Source: Fragilaria crotonensis
Lineage: Eukaryota; Bacillariophyta; Fragilariophyceae; Fragilariales; Fragilariaceae
Reading direction: 5' to 3'
DNA length: 51,822 nt
Assembly: GCA_022925895.1 (NCBI GenBank)
Contig: JAKSYS010000447.1
Span: forward strand, 1-51,822
Within the stretch, counting starts at the first letter, position 1; each line of letters begins with the position of its first letter. Below the pieces are notes generated by a model. It was not told where the DNA came from. It searched no databases and saw only the letters and a program-made list of their open reading frames with translations. This document shows, piece after piece, positions 41,569 to 50,817 of this stretch. The position numbers were made by a program, and so were the translations under genes.

Positions 41569-42600
41569 TGGGGGAATTCGATTTTGTTGTGAGTTGTGAC
41601 GTTGTGACCGCCAAACCGCTGACTATGGCTGGATGCATATTTTGGGTACACGAGGTAGCTCTACGTAGGCCTAGTATTAATTTTTTTATTTCCGACGTCA
41701 AAAGTATACCAAGGTTACGGTACAGCTACTGAATTGGTGATTCTAATCGGGTTGTCAGTGCAGCTTTTGTTCATCTAGCCGAAATAGACCCCAACTGTGG
41801 CAATGAAGAAGTAGCTAGTCTAGTCGATGTACAATATAATGTTCGAGAGTTTCAGAACCCGCGACGTGAGCGCCAGCGTGACGAGATCTGCACCAACAAA
41901 GCAAGGTAATGGCAACAAGATGGTGAGCAGTCATGAGTCATGACCAGGAGGAATGAGCCCACAGTCGAACACCAAGAAAGGGTATGCTGAAATCAAAGTG
42001 ATTCCATCTCATCCGCCATGCTCTTGATTGCCCGGCTTGTTGGATAAATATAGTGAGGTCTGCTTTAAAGAAAGCAGCATTATGATTGTACGCAACATGA
42101 TTGCAGGCGACCGCACCCAACAAAATACATCCGAGATGTGCCATAGTAGCATATTCGTTCAAATTTCTTGGCAGGGTGAGGCAGCCACTCAGAAAGTAGC
42201 ATTTGATCTTTCAATCAACACCAATCAATTTGAAGTTGTTGACAATTAGGTTTGTATTGGGCAGCAGGATTGTGTAGTTCATGCCAATCTTGTATGAGAT
42301 ATCTTGGCTGGTCATTGACATATCCTGACAAATCGAATACTGGCCAAGAAGTCCGGTTATTCAAATTGATATTGACATATATCAGCCAATTCTGTCTCTC
42401 CCGATTCATGAACTTGAATGGGCAGAGAATTGGCAACTTCTGGATAGGTTTTACAGCAAAATCTCGAAACTTGCGCACCACCGCCGTGTCGGGTGACAAA
42501 TGCAAGTGAAGGGCTCCCAGCGTCAAGAAGTTCCTCACACGCGGTGTCCATGACTCGAGTCCTGCAGGATGATGATGGGTGATTCCTTATCTCTTAGCAG
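41569..42600. other. Intergenic region, no supported gene
   Basis: A minus-strand frame at 42215-42538 (FRDFAVKPIQKLPILCPFKF...SWPVFDLSGYVNDQPRYLI) reads like protein but has no motif, and a second frame (42357-42551) competes. It could be a decayed gene. The rest, including the promoter side of the fucosyltransferase gene, shows nothing. Confidence 0.4.
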
Positions 42601-42639
42601 TGACAACAGATCACGAGATGCCGTGATGCATTGATCCAG

Positions 42640-43383
42640 CGATGGAACCAGGATTGGGCTCTAGTAGCCAAAACGTTTGGAGCTGCTTGCTAGCACCATC
42701 AAGGAGCACACCAACAACAGAGGCTTCATCGGTGACAGTATCAAATTCATCTTCCCTGTTAGTCTGCTATGACCTTCATCTGTATCCAGGCAATGCATGC
42801 CCAACTCATGGCACTTCACATGTCACGTCGTGAGAGCAAGCCATCGGTCGACACATCGACAGCCAACAAATTGATCCAACGTCTGGGAGCAAAAGTTCCG
42901 AGGAGTGACATTCTGTGAGCCTCTTCCGTCCTTATTTTGAAAGGAAAAAGTAGGAATGGTGAAAATGCTTCCAAGAATGTTCCAAACGGAGTTCACCACG
43001 TGTTCGCCTCGGGTGGGGATGCTCTAAGGGTTCGAATCTGGATCCATCCCAAGATCCACTGTCATCGTCATCATGGTTCGTGACATTTGGTATGACTGAC
43101 ACCAACACTCAATTGGGCAACATGCTGGTAACTGTTCTCTTCATCAGACAACGTTTCTGGAATCACAAGAGAAGAAGGTGCTCCCTTTACTGCCATCTCC
43201 TGGCGCGTGATCAGTAGAAATTGGAATGGTCGTGAATTTATCAAAACTGCGTTTTCTGTGGAGCTTCAATGTGCTTTCACTCATGAAGAGCAAGGAGATG
43301 ATGTAGCTTCAAGAAGCTCCACGGAATATCAAGAATTGGTTGAGATATTCACTGCCATGGTCAATGGAATGAAAAGCAAGTGA
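42640..43383 (+). pseudogene. Possible decayed gene, plus strand
   Basis: Short protein-like stretches follow one another in changing frames: AMHAQLMALHMSRRESKPS (about 42792), KNVPNGVHHVFASGGDALRV (about 42979), and the open stretch 43131-43383, which has no ATG (NVSGITREEGAPFTAISWRV...EYQELVEIFTAMVNGMKSK). A GTAACT near 43130 could be a 5' splice site, so an intron-containing gene is an alternative. I recognise no family. Confidence 0.25.
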
Positions 43384-43491
43384 TTTGGCGTGTAAATCAA
43401 TTTTCAATATGCGAGCGCTAAAAAAATAGTGGTACTAGTACGTAGAGCTCTACCTCGCGAATCCTCTTCGTGAATCCAGCCATACAGGGCA

Positions 43492-43777
43492 CCTAAGGAG
43501 AAGGAGCCGTTTCTATATAAAAAGTCTTCAAGTATTAATGCTGTTACTTGATACTACTGGTGGTGTTTTTATTTATTAGGATCACATACCACCGGCAGTG
43601 TTGATTTTTGTACCACTGGTGGGCCTTTTTAATTTGCAATATATACCACTGGTGGTACCGAGCTCCATACTACCAATGCAGTGTGAACAATCCTGGTAAT
43701 GCTTTTTTATGTAGACATTTTTTCAAAAAAAGAGGGAGTATTCCATTGGACTTGCCATGCAAAAAATCTATCACATC
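43492..43777 (+). promoter_or_regulatory. CCTAAGG-family 5' fragment j
   Basis: It starts CCTAAGGAGAAGGAGCCG and has TATATAAAAAG. Iterons TACYACYGGTGG start at 43552, 43587, 43611 and 43644; two short insertions shift the usual spacing to 35, 24, 33. It is cut at ATCTATCACAT, before the ATG, by the next element at 43778. Confidence 0.65.
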
Positions 43778-43960
43778 CCTAAGGAAAAGGGGTTCAAAGT
43801 AGATAAAAAATCCTCAAGTATATATATTTTTACTTGAGGCCTCCGGAGCAATTTTATTTAGAGATTTTAGCTCCGGAGCCAATTTTGAACCTCCGGAGCT
43901 GACTGTTTACTTAATGAAATGTGCATTCGGAGCTACACAGGGAGGCACAGAGCTCATCGT
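43778..43960 (+). promoter_or_regulatory. CCTAAGG-family 5' leader k with CCTCCGGAGC iterons
   Basis: It starts CCTAAGGAAAAGGGGTTC and has AGATAAAAAATCC. Iterons with the palindrome CTCCGGAG start at 43840, 43870 and 43890, plus ATTCGGAGC near 43924 (spacing 30, 20, 34). No helicase coding follows; the sequence passes into the TGCTGAC minisatellite. Confidence 0.65.
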
Positions 43961-44097
43961 GTGTAGTTTTCTGGAAGGTCCGGCAATACACGCTTAGTCG
44001 TGAATCAAGGTCGAATTCACGCTGGCCGGAGGCGAACATCATTTCCGTTCTGTGTCTGGCTGGTGCTAAACTGGTTATGCCAGCGTCATCGTCGTTT

Positions 44098-44363
44098 TGC
44101 TGACACTTGCTGACGAAAAGACAGATCTGCTGACATCCGCTGACAAAAAACGAATTTGCTGACGTCTGCTGACGAAATTCGAATCTGCTGACATTTTCTG
44201 ACATATGATGACGAAAACGAGTTTTTTCCAGTACAAAAGCTACGGTGATGCTGACATCTTCTGACGTTTGCTGACGAGAATCAAGTTTGCTGACATTTGC
44301 TGACGAAAAGCAAAGCTGCTGACATTTGCTGACGAAAAAGAAATCTGCTGACATTTGCTGAAC
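44098..44363. repeat. Degenerate minisatellite, TGCTGACATTTGCTGACGAA
   Basis: About eight units of 28-30 bp, each with two or three CTGAC words, are interrupted by an irregular unit near 44195-44250. The units vary too much in length and spacing to be a CRISPR array. The minus-strand frame 43911-44354 is an open repeat, not a gene. Confidence 0.8.
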
Positions 44364-44647
44364 CTTGCCAGCTCGAATGATACGACAAAGATCCTAACAA
44401 GCTCTCATCACGCCGGCCGGTCATTGGCTGGCGCGCACATCCTTAAGGTAAATCTGTTAATCGCGAAACGTGCTTGGGCCGGACCTTCCTGGTAATAACT
44501 TCTTGCGTAGCCACTTTTCCACCAAAGAAGTGGAGTATGACATCCAGTAATCTAAATACGTACAGTGTCATACCGCTGTAACGTACAATACTGTAGTTTT
44601 TAAACGAAATACAGTTGATTCATCATACTGTTGTCTGCATTTGTCAC
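44364..44647. other. Spacer, no gene seen
   Basis: Nothing recognisable apart from ATACAGT/TACTGTAT-type short motifs near 44565-44635. Confidence 0.5.
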
Positions 44648-44679
44648 ATACAAGTACCTACTAGTACAAGTACCTACTA

Positions 44680-45043
44680 CCGTATTTCACGGAGATTTGT
44701 ACCCCGCGCATTCCTGTACCCACCCCTCCCAAAATTATGCACATTTTCGAACCACTCGACTCAAAAATGAACGTCCATTTGTTATCCTTTGGCAGAAAAA
44801 TCCTGGCATTTCACCGAAACGTCAGGTCATTTGAATTCCACTCGATGAAAGCTAGTTATGCATGTATAACTCTAATGATCAGAAGACGAGTTTAAATATT
44901 CATTTTCCTTTTTTTCCGTAGTCAGCCCGACATAAATTTTTCACGGATTCCCTTTATCCATCTGACATTTTCGATGAAAATTTGGTGGGATTCCGGAACC
45001 CCTCGATGAACATTTGGTCGGTACAAATCTCCGTGAAATACGG
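44680..45043. mobile_element. MITE with 24-bp terminal inverted repeats and TA target duplication
   Basis: The 364-bp element starts CCGTATTTCACGGAGATTTG (44680) and ends with the exact complement (45020-45043). TA flanks both sides (44678-44679, 45044-45045). Removing it and one TA restores CCTACTAGTACAAG, the unit of the tandem array it sits in. It has no coding capacity. A TA duplication points to mobilisation by a Tc1/mariner-type transposase. Confidence 0.9.
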
Positions 45044-45368
45044 TAGTACAAGTACCTACTAGTACAAGTACCTACTAGTACAAGTACCTACTAGTACAAG
45101 TACCTACTAGTACAAGTACCTACTAGTACAAGTACCTACTAGTACAAGTACCTACTAGTACAAGTACCTACTAGTACAAGTACCTACTAGTACAAGTACC
45201 TACTAGTACAAGTACCTACTAGTACAAGTACCTACTAGTACAAGTACCTACTAGTACAAGTACCTACTAGTACAAGTACCTACTAGTACAAGTACCTACT
45301 AGTACAAGTACCTACTAGTACAAGTACCTACTAGTACAAGTACCTACTAGTACAAGTACCTACTAGTA
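45044..45368. repeat. 16-bp tandem array, TAGTACAAGTACCTAC, about 20 copies
   Basis: Perfect or near-perfect head-to-tail copies without spacers. Two more units lie left of the MITE (44648-44679). No spacers, so not a CRISPR. Confidence 0.95.
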
Positions 45369-45497
45369 AAAAAACTAGAATTCAAATTAACGTGCTATCG
45401 CTACGCCCAATACGAGAAGACGTTCGACCCGCACGGATAGGCACTGTACTGGAGTATACAGTAGCTATCGTCGCTTGTTCAACCTGAGAAGCCACCT

Positions 45498-46233
45498 CTA
45501 GCGCACCCCAAAGTAGTCTCGAATCGACCTCATACCAGTAGTCGCTCTCCGCTTAACTTGGCGATAGCTCTCGCGAAAGATCGGGGCATTCATTGCCAAC
45601 CAATTCTGAGTAACCCACAAGGAATGCTGTTCATGTTCCGTCGCATCAGCGTGTAATAACTTCTGAACATGTGTTTCATAAAGTGTGCGGTGTCGGTATA
45701 TCTCCGAGAGTTGTCGCCTCACCCTCGCGAGTAGTTGTCTCCAGCCTGGTACGTTCTGCCATGTCCGTGCACTTCGATTCCTTTGTTTCCACAACTTATA
45801 CCACTGTTTCCACAAAGTAAAATCACGCTCGCTTGCCATGTTGAACTTTGCCCTGCCGTCGTTTCTTTGCCGTGTTGAGTCAAATGATATTGTCGCTGTT
45901 GAGATTCCCAAGCCGCACTAAACCGCCTGAGTAGTACTTGTGCCCATCCGATCTTGTTTTGTTGAAGAACAATTTCGCAATGTAGGGTGATACCATCTGG
46001 ACAAAGGATGATGTCGTTGTCGGAAGAATCAAACCATTGACGCAACCCATCCAGCATTAATTCACACAGCATCGGTGATGTATTCGAGTGAATGAAGGAG
46101 TCTCGGAGTCGCGCCAGGAGCTGTGTCCGCCATTCGCCACGAGTGCTGTGCTGACATCGGATGATGTGAAAATAATCCTCGTCGAGGGAACCGCACATCG
46201 CGCACTTACGATTCCCCCCGTCGAATTTGTTTG
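45498..46233 (-). pseudogene. Retroelement protein C-terminal fragment with CxxC...HxxxxC finger
   Basis: Two frames make up one protein. The first (45719-46233, open at its left end) gives NRKCAMCGSLDEDYFHIIRC, a CX2C...HX4C group, then QQNKIGWAQVLLRRFSAAWE. The second (45498-45840) gives FTLWKQWYKLWKQRNRSART, then EHEQHSLWVTQNWLAMNAPI. The change of frame is near 45820. The finger recalls the zf-RVT region after LINE-type reverse transcriptases, and the overall pattern resembles a protein common in diatom retroelements. The upstream part is cut off exactly by the CCTAAGG start at 46234. Confidence 0.5.
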
Positions 46234-46524
46234 CCTAAGGAGAAGGCCCTGTTTCTAGATAAAAAGTCTTCAAGTATGAATGCTTTTACTTGATACCACT
46301 GGTGGTGTTTTTATTTAGGATCACATACCACCGGTGTAGATTTTTGTACCACTGGTGGGCCTTTTTAACTAGCAATATATACCACTGGTGGTACCGAGCT
46401 CCATACTACCAATGCACTGTGAACAATCCTGGTAATGCTTTTTTATGTAGACAATTTTTCAAAAAAAGAGTGAGTATTCCATTGGACTCGCCATGCAAAA
46501 AATCTATCACACCCCATCATCATC
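46234..46524 (+). promoter_or_regulatory. CCTAAGG start and iteron leader of helicase element H3
   Basis: Starts CCTAAGGAGAAGGCCCTG with TAGATAAAAAG. Iterons TACCACYGGTGK start at 46294, 46326, 46347 and 46380 (spacing 32, 21, 33), followed by a degenerate TACTACCAATGC. About 130 bp further on, CATCATCATCATG gives the ATG at 46525. This is the intact version of the leader in fragments c, e and j. Confidence 0.72.
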
Positions 46525-46941
46525 ATGTCTGCAAAGACAAATGCAACTATTGAGGTTGAACCAGTAATGCTTTTCACTTTCTCTCCCTTTGGCCTATCCT
46601 GTCAGCAATGTACAAACAATTTCACTATTCAGTTGGATACAAGATGCATCTCCCGTCATCTGAAAAAACATGGTATGGACAGCAGCATTGCTACTGCTCG
46701 TTCTCTTTTCAACACATTCCAAAAAGAACTTGAAGTTGTGAAGGCGTCTGGCACAATGGACCAATACCGAAGTGATATGAAAACTTACAGTGGTTATTCC
46801 TGCCTCTGCGGTCAAAATTTCAATTCAAGAAAGGATAGTGCACGTCGACATTGCACAAGGTCAGGTTGTGATCCTTCTAAATTGCTGAAGGTCAACCTCA
46901 TCAAGCTCTGTTGTGGTCGATATGTATCAGAATCTCGTTAA
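46525..46941 (+). pseudogene. H3 helicase gene: two-finger N terminus
   Basis: ATG 46525 opens SAKTNATIEVEPVMLFTF, then SPFGLSCQQC and CISRHLKKHGMD (first finger). TYSGYSCLCGQNFNSRKDSARRHC (second finger) and LIKLCCGRYVSESR follow. The frame stops at a T7 run near 46945; the next frame continues LSFFEDQPPRIREQFDYCQA. The spacing of both fingers matches H1 and H4. Likely role: recognition of specific DNA, possibly the element's own iterons (inference). Confidence 0.65.
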
Positions 46942-48840
46942 GTTTTTTTGAGGATCAACCACCGCGTATCAGGGAGCAATTTGATTACTGCCAGGCAAGA
47001 GCGGCTTTGCTTCCCTTCCTTCCACCAAGGAAAAGCAAGATCATACGTACACTACATGTACACCCCATCATTGCTGGTTGTGCTCGTCCACAAGACTTTG
47101 AAAGAAAGATTAAAATGACTTCATTTCTATCCATTCTCCACCGAGTCAAACTCTTGAGTCAGTTCTGATCAAAATTCATAACCAAGCTGAAAATTGGCTA
47201 TTAAATTTTGCACAGAAGAATATTTTGATGGTGCCAGGGAATCTCCGAGCTGGACTTCAAAATTTTGATCGTGGTGAAGTCAATGATGTTTCACAAGGAA
47301 AGACCTATACAATGCAGCATGATCCAACCAGCTTACTACCTGAATTGAAGAAGCTTCTATCCTATTCGTTCCGCAAGGGCCTATTTGCATCAAGTGGTTT
47401 TGATGAAAGTGATCAATTTGCAGTTGCATATTTTTTGAAGGATTTTTTGCTTGAAGTTCCACCATCAGTTGCCACGCATCCCTTTGTGGTGGAATTCTGT
47501 CTCATGTTTTGTATCCGCTCAGGAATCAAAAATCTCTCTGATATCCTGTGACACGGTGTCGTCTTTATTCGCCAAGGTAGCATCGCTTCTGAAAGCAGCA
47601 GTATGCTCCGTCATCTGTTCTTTTTCAGAGCAGTCATCCACTCATTCTGGAGATTCGCTTGTGTCATCTGTTCGCAAGGCTCCTGTACTACATATTCTTT
47701 CACCAATGGTTCGACAAATAAGAGGCACGAACGACTACCAAAAGGCAAAAACTATGATTGACTCAGGTGGAAATATCATTGTTGACCAACATTTCCATAC
47801 GACATCTGGTCACGCATAGTTCCCACAGCTGTCACCTTGATGGGAGTCATTAACTCATTTGGCTGATGGTTCCTGGTGGGAGCCTGTGGTTGATCCATCA
47901 ACATTTGTCAGAATCCATGTCATGATGACACGGCAGACATTTCATTGCTCGATGTCACCCTGTTGGAATGTTGGACTTTCTTTCCTTGTTGATCAGTTGG
48001 ATTGTTTTATGGCACTGTTGAAGATGGCATTTCATGGTTTTGGAGGAGGATCTGGCAAGGATGAGAGAGTTGACAGAACCGACTATGTTCCACTGCGTGT
48101 ACAGCAATGATGCTGTTTATTACTCCATGACGTCACTGAAGGGTTTTAACAGTTCTTCGTCGTCGGTTCAAGAAAGTCGAGCGAAAACTCCCTCCTGTTA
48201 TCACTCGATACTTTTTGTTGTATCGATCTCGTCAATGCGAATGTAAATCTTTTGAGCAATCCGATTCCTTTGATTTTTCCAAAGCGGAGAACACCTTCAA
48301 ATTTTGGTGTTCCAAATGTGATCAGGAATATTTTCAATTTGGATTCATCACCCGATATGCGGCAGATTCGACAGTTTTGGGCTTGTGTATCGAATTTCGT
48401 TACTGGTGATGATGAGGATGGAAAGGCCTTTTTGACGTCCACGGCAAGCTCTGTGGCGGCATCAAAAATGGGGCACTCCAAGATGACACATGGTGTTGCT
48501 TATTCAAGCAAACGACTCAGGGCTGAGGAATCACACTTCAATGCTTATCACTTTGCCATCGGGGACACATCATATGAGATGTCAAAAACCAATTGTGCAA
48601 ACTCTCATTGGGTGATATTCGGATGGCAATGTCACCGGGTACCGAAGGCTATTTCATCAGATGGTCACAACTATCTTTCATCTCAACAGAAGGAACTTGT
48701 TGAGTTTGGATATGGTTGTCACGATGACTCAATGCAGATGCAACAACATTGCTTTGACTTCTCCCCTGGTGAAGGAAAATCTGAAGTTTTCATTATTCCC
48801 ACCATTGCAAGACGGATCGGCAATCAAAGAAGCAAATGAT
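46942..48840 (+). pseudogene. H3 helicase gene: middle part up to Walker A, in many frames
   Basis: This section is readable piece by piece beside H1: 46911-47168, 47225-47551 (NLRAGLQNF...AYFLKDFLLEVPPSV), 47451-47819, 47859-48110, 48252-48839. The last piece has SSQQKELVEFGYG (Q-motif-like) and FSPGEGKSEVFIIPTIARR (Walker A). At least six frame changes occur, far more than in the helicase core that follows, so this copy is old. No named domain is seen between the fingers and the helicase; that part may be specific to the family. Confidence 0.6.
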
Positions 48841-49689
48841 AATTCATGTGTCGCCCTATAATTTTTGGCTCTCTACCAATCCAATAATGCAACCACTGCT
48901 TTTGACAAAGTCGGCTTTGGAACAAGCATTTCCACTTGCATCTTCACTGGCGGGGACATCAATGTTGGATTGTTACCCGATGAGCTTTCCAACAAGGAGG
49001 ATCTCCCAAACATTCTCTTCAACCTGGACGCTCTCTTCAACTTGTTCACGTTTCATTTTGAAACATTCAAGTCATGGATTGACGTCATGGATAAGATTGT
49101 TATTGATGAGGTCCATACTTTTCTTACAGAATTAAGCTTTCGGGAGAAGTATCAGGTTTATTGGAGACTTGCTGTTCTTGGGATTCCGATTGTGGCATTG
49201 AGTGGATCAGTCCCTTTGTTCATTCTTTCTAAATTTGCAATGCGACTTTGTTTGTCTCGTGACAAACAGATGAATGACATCAAGATTATTCACGGCGGTC
49301 CTTTTGGACATTTTCCTCATGGATTCCGAATCAAATTTTCAGTCACACCGAGATACATACACCAAGTTGCCAGTTTTGCTATTCATCGTGTGCATGAGGG
49401 TGTGGGAGCAGTTCATATCTTTGTTGTTGACAAGTGTGATGGAGAACTTCTTGAACAGCGCATTACATCCAAATCTGTAAATTGTGTCTTCATATCGTCT
49501 GATACCCCCGCAGAAGATTTGAAGGCTGTTGCTAAAAAATGGGGCATGGGAGGATTCGACATCCTGATATCAACCTCGATTGCATTAGTTGGGAATGAAA
49601 ACCCTGCTTGCCGATCGTTGTTTGCGCTGGGTACCTGTTCGATGCTATGCAGGTTATTCAAGGGTTTGGTCGCCTTCGACAGTACATGA
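48841..49689 (+). pseudogene. H3 helicase gene: SF2 helicase core, RecQ-like
   Basis: Frame 48865-49689 carries motif II (KIVIDEVHTFL, DEVH), motif III (PIVALSGSVP), IV-like VHIFVVDKCDG, and motif V (GGFDILISTSIALVGNENPA). Motif VI, VIQGFGRLRQYM, appears in the next frame at about 49652-49690. Motif Ia (IIHVSPYNFWL) lies just before, in another frame. DEVH, the motif V text and QGxGRxR fit RecQ-related SF2 helicases and the fungal telomere-linked helicases. They do not fit the SF1 helicase of Helitrons. The activity would be ATP-driven 3'-5' unwinding, if a functional copy exists. Confidence 0.75.
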
Positions 49690-50487
49690 GAATTCCTAGC
49701 GGCCAAATCTTCTTTGCGGCACCAGAAGCCTTGTCAAACGAAGAATCAAGGACGATGAACAGCGATTCACAAGGCTTCTGAATGAAAACCTTGTATCTGA
49801 GGGGATCATGCACTTTTAGACAAACAATGACTTCGGGCGGTGTACGTGACTGGACCATGGATGCAGCATCAGAAACCGTGACTGTGCATTGAAGGTTATG
49901 TCACAGTCATTTGGAAAGAGATGGAGAATTGCGGTGCTTGCCATTTTGTCGCCACATTCCAACCCATAATGCTCAGGCTGAGGCCACCAAACGGATGGCA
50001 ACTGAAAGGCGAAACGAACAAGCGACTGAACGAGTCCTTCAAAAGCTTTGTGTTGTCTTGCGGCAACAAGACTTATTGTCGTGGAACTCCTTATTGAATG
50101 GGAAGGGCAGCAAATCACTGCCTGAGAATAAAGGTTGTTGTTTCCTCTGGAAAACTGTTATCAATGCGGTGTGAGTTCTCATGACCGCCAGCTTTGTTTT
50201 GATAAGACCTATTTGAATAATGTGGCTTGTTGTGAGTGTTGGGTTTTCAAAAAGGTACCAGGCTCTAAACATCACGCAAAGACAGATTGTGAAGTAAAGG
50301 GTAGGTTGAGGCGGTTGTTGTCACATCATTTTGTTAACACCAAGGTTAAGGGATCATTCAAGGACTTCCTTGAGGGTATCTACACTTCCTCGACCTCGTT
50401 CTGTGAGTTCATGGCTGTGATTGATAGTACTTACAATACAAAAATAATTCTATTTAGAGAAGAGCTAAGTTGTTGGAAGGCACTGTA
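49690..50487 (+). pseudogene. H3 helicase gene: C-terminal Cys cluster
   Basis: After motif VI the text RIPSGQIFFAAPEALSNEES continues and then decays. Frame 50135-50488 is open again: NCYQCGVSSHDRQLCFDKTY, then NVACCECWVFKKVPGSKHHA and TDC, a Cys/His cluster likely to bind zinc. LRRLLSHHFV...FKDFLEGIYTS and a stop follow. Several frame changes lie between 49700 and 50135. Zinc-binding C-terminal modules also occur in RecQ-type helicases, but this one is not a close match. Confidence 0.5.
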
Positions 50488-50745
50488 ATGTTTTGTTCGA
50501 GTAGCCCGCGGAGATTTACTGTCCGTCAACCGGGGAACGCGGGCACTGGAATGTTGTTCGAGTAGCCGCGGAGATTTACTGTCCGTCAACCGGGGAACGT
50601 GGGCACTGGAATGTCTTGTTCGAGTAGCCCCGCAGAGATTTACTGTCCGTCAACCGTGTAACGGGGCACTGGAATGTTTTGTTCGAGTAGCCCCGCAGAG
50701 ATTTACTGTCCGTCAACCGGGGAACGCGGGGCACTGGAATATTAT
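50480..50745 (+). repeat. Four hairpin-forming tandem repeats of 60-64 bp at the end of H3
   Basis: Each unit reads GGCACTGGAATGTT, GTTCGAGTAGCCCCGC, GAGATTTACTGTCCGTCAAC, CGGGGAACGCGGG. In units 1, 3 and 4 the block after GTAG pairs with the block before CACT: GCCCGC with GCGGGC in unit 1, GCCCCG with CGGGGC in unit 3, GCCCCGC with GCGGGGC in unit 4. The paired changes suggest the stem is maintained. They begin just before the stop of the helicase gene, so they may form its 3' UTR or the element's 3' end. Confidence 0.8.
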
Positions 50746-50817
50746 CAAGTAATCATGAAGTGCGTAACAATCATCCAGATTGTTTGCACCTGTAAACACA
50801 CAACTACTAAAACAGAG

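Noticed and set aside
43020-43045. GGTTCGAATC, which looks like a tRNA T-loop/B box
   Set aside because: The flanking bases do not form a T stem, and no D arm, anticodon arm or acceptor stem can be drawn around it.
44098-44363. TGCTGAC repeats as a CRISPR-like array or as a coding gene on the minus strand (43911-44354)
   Set aside because: Unit length and spacing vary and the repeat is internal to the unit; the frame is open only because of the repeat.
45044-45368. Regular repeat array that could be mistaken for a CRISPR
   Set aside because: The 16-bp units abut without spacers; it is a microsatellite.
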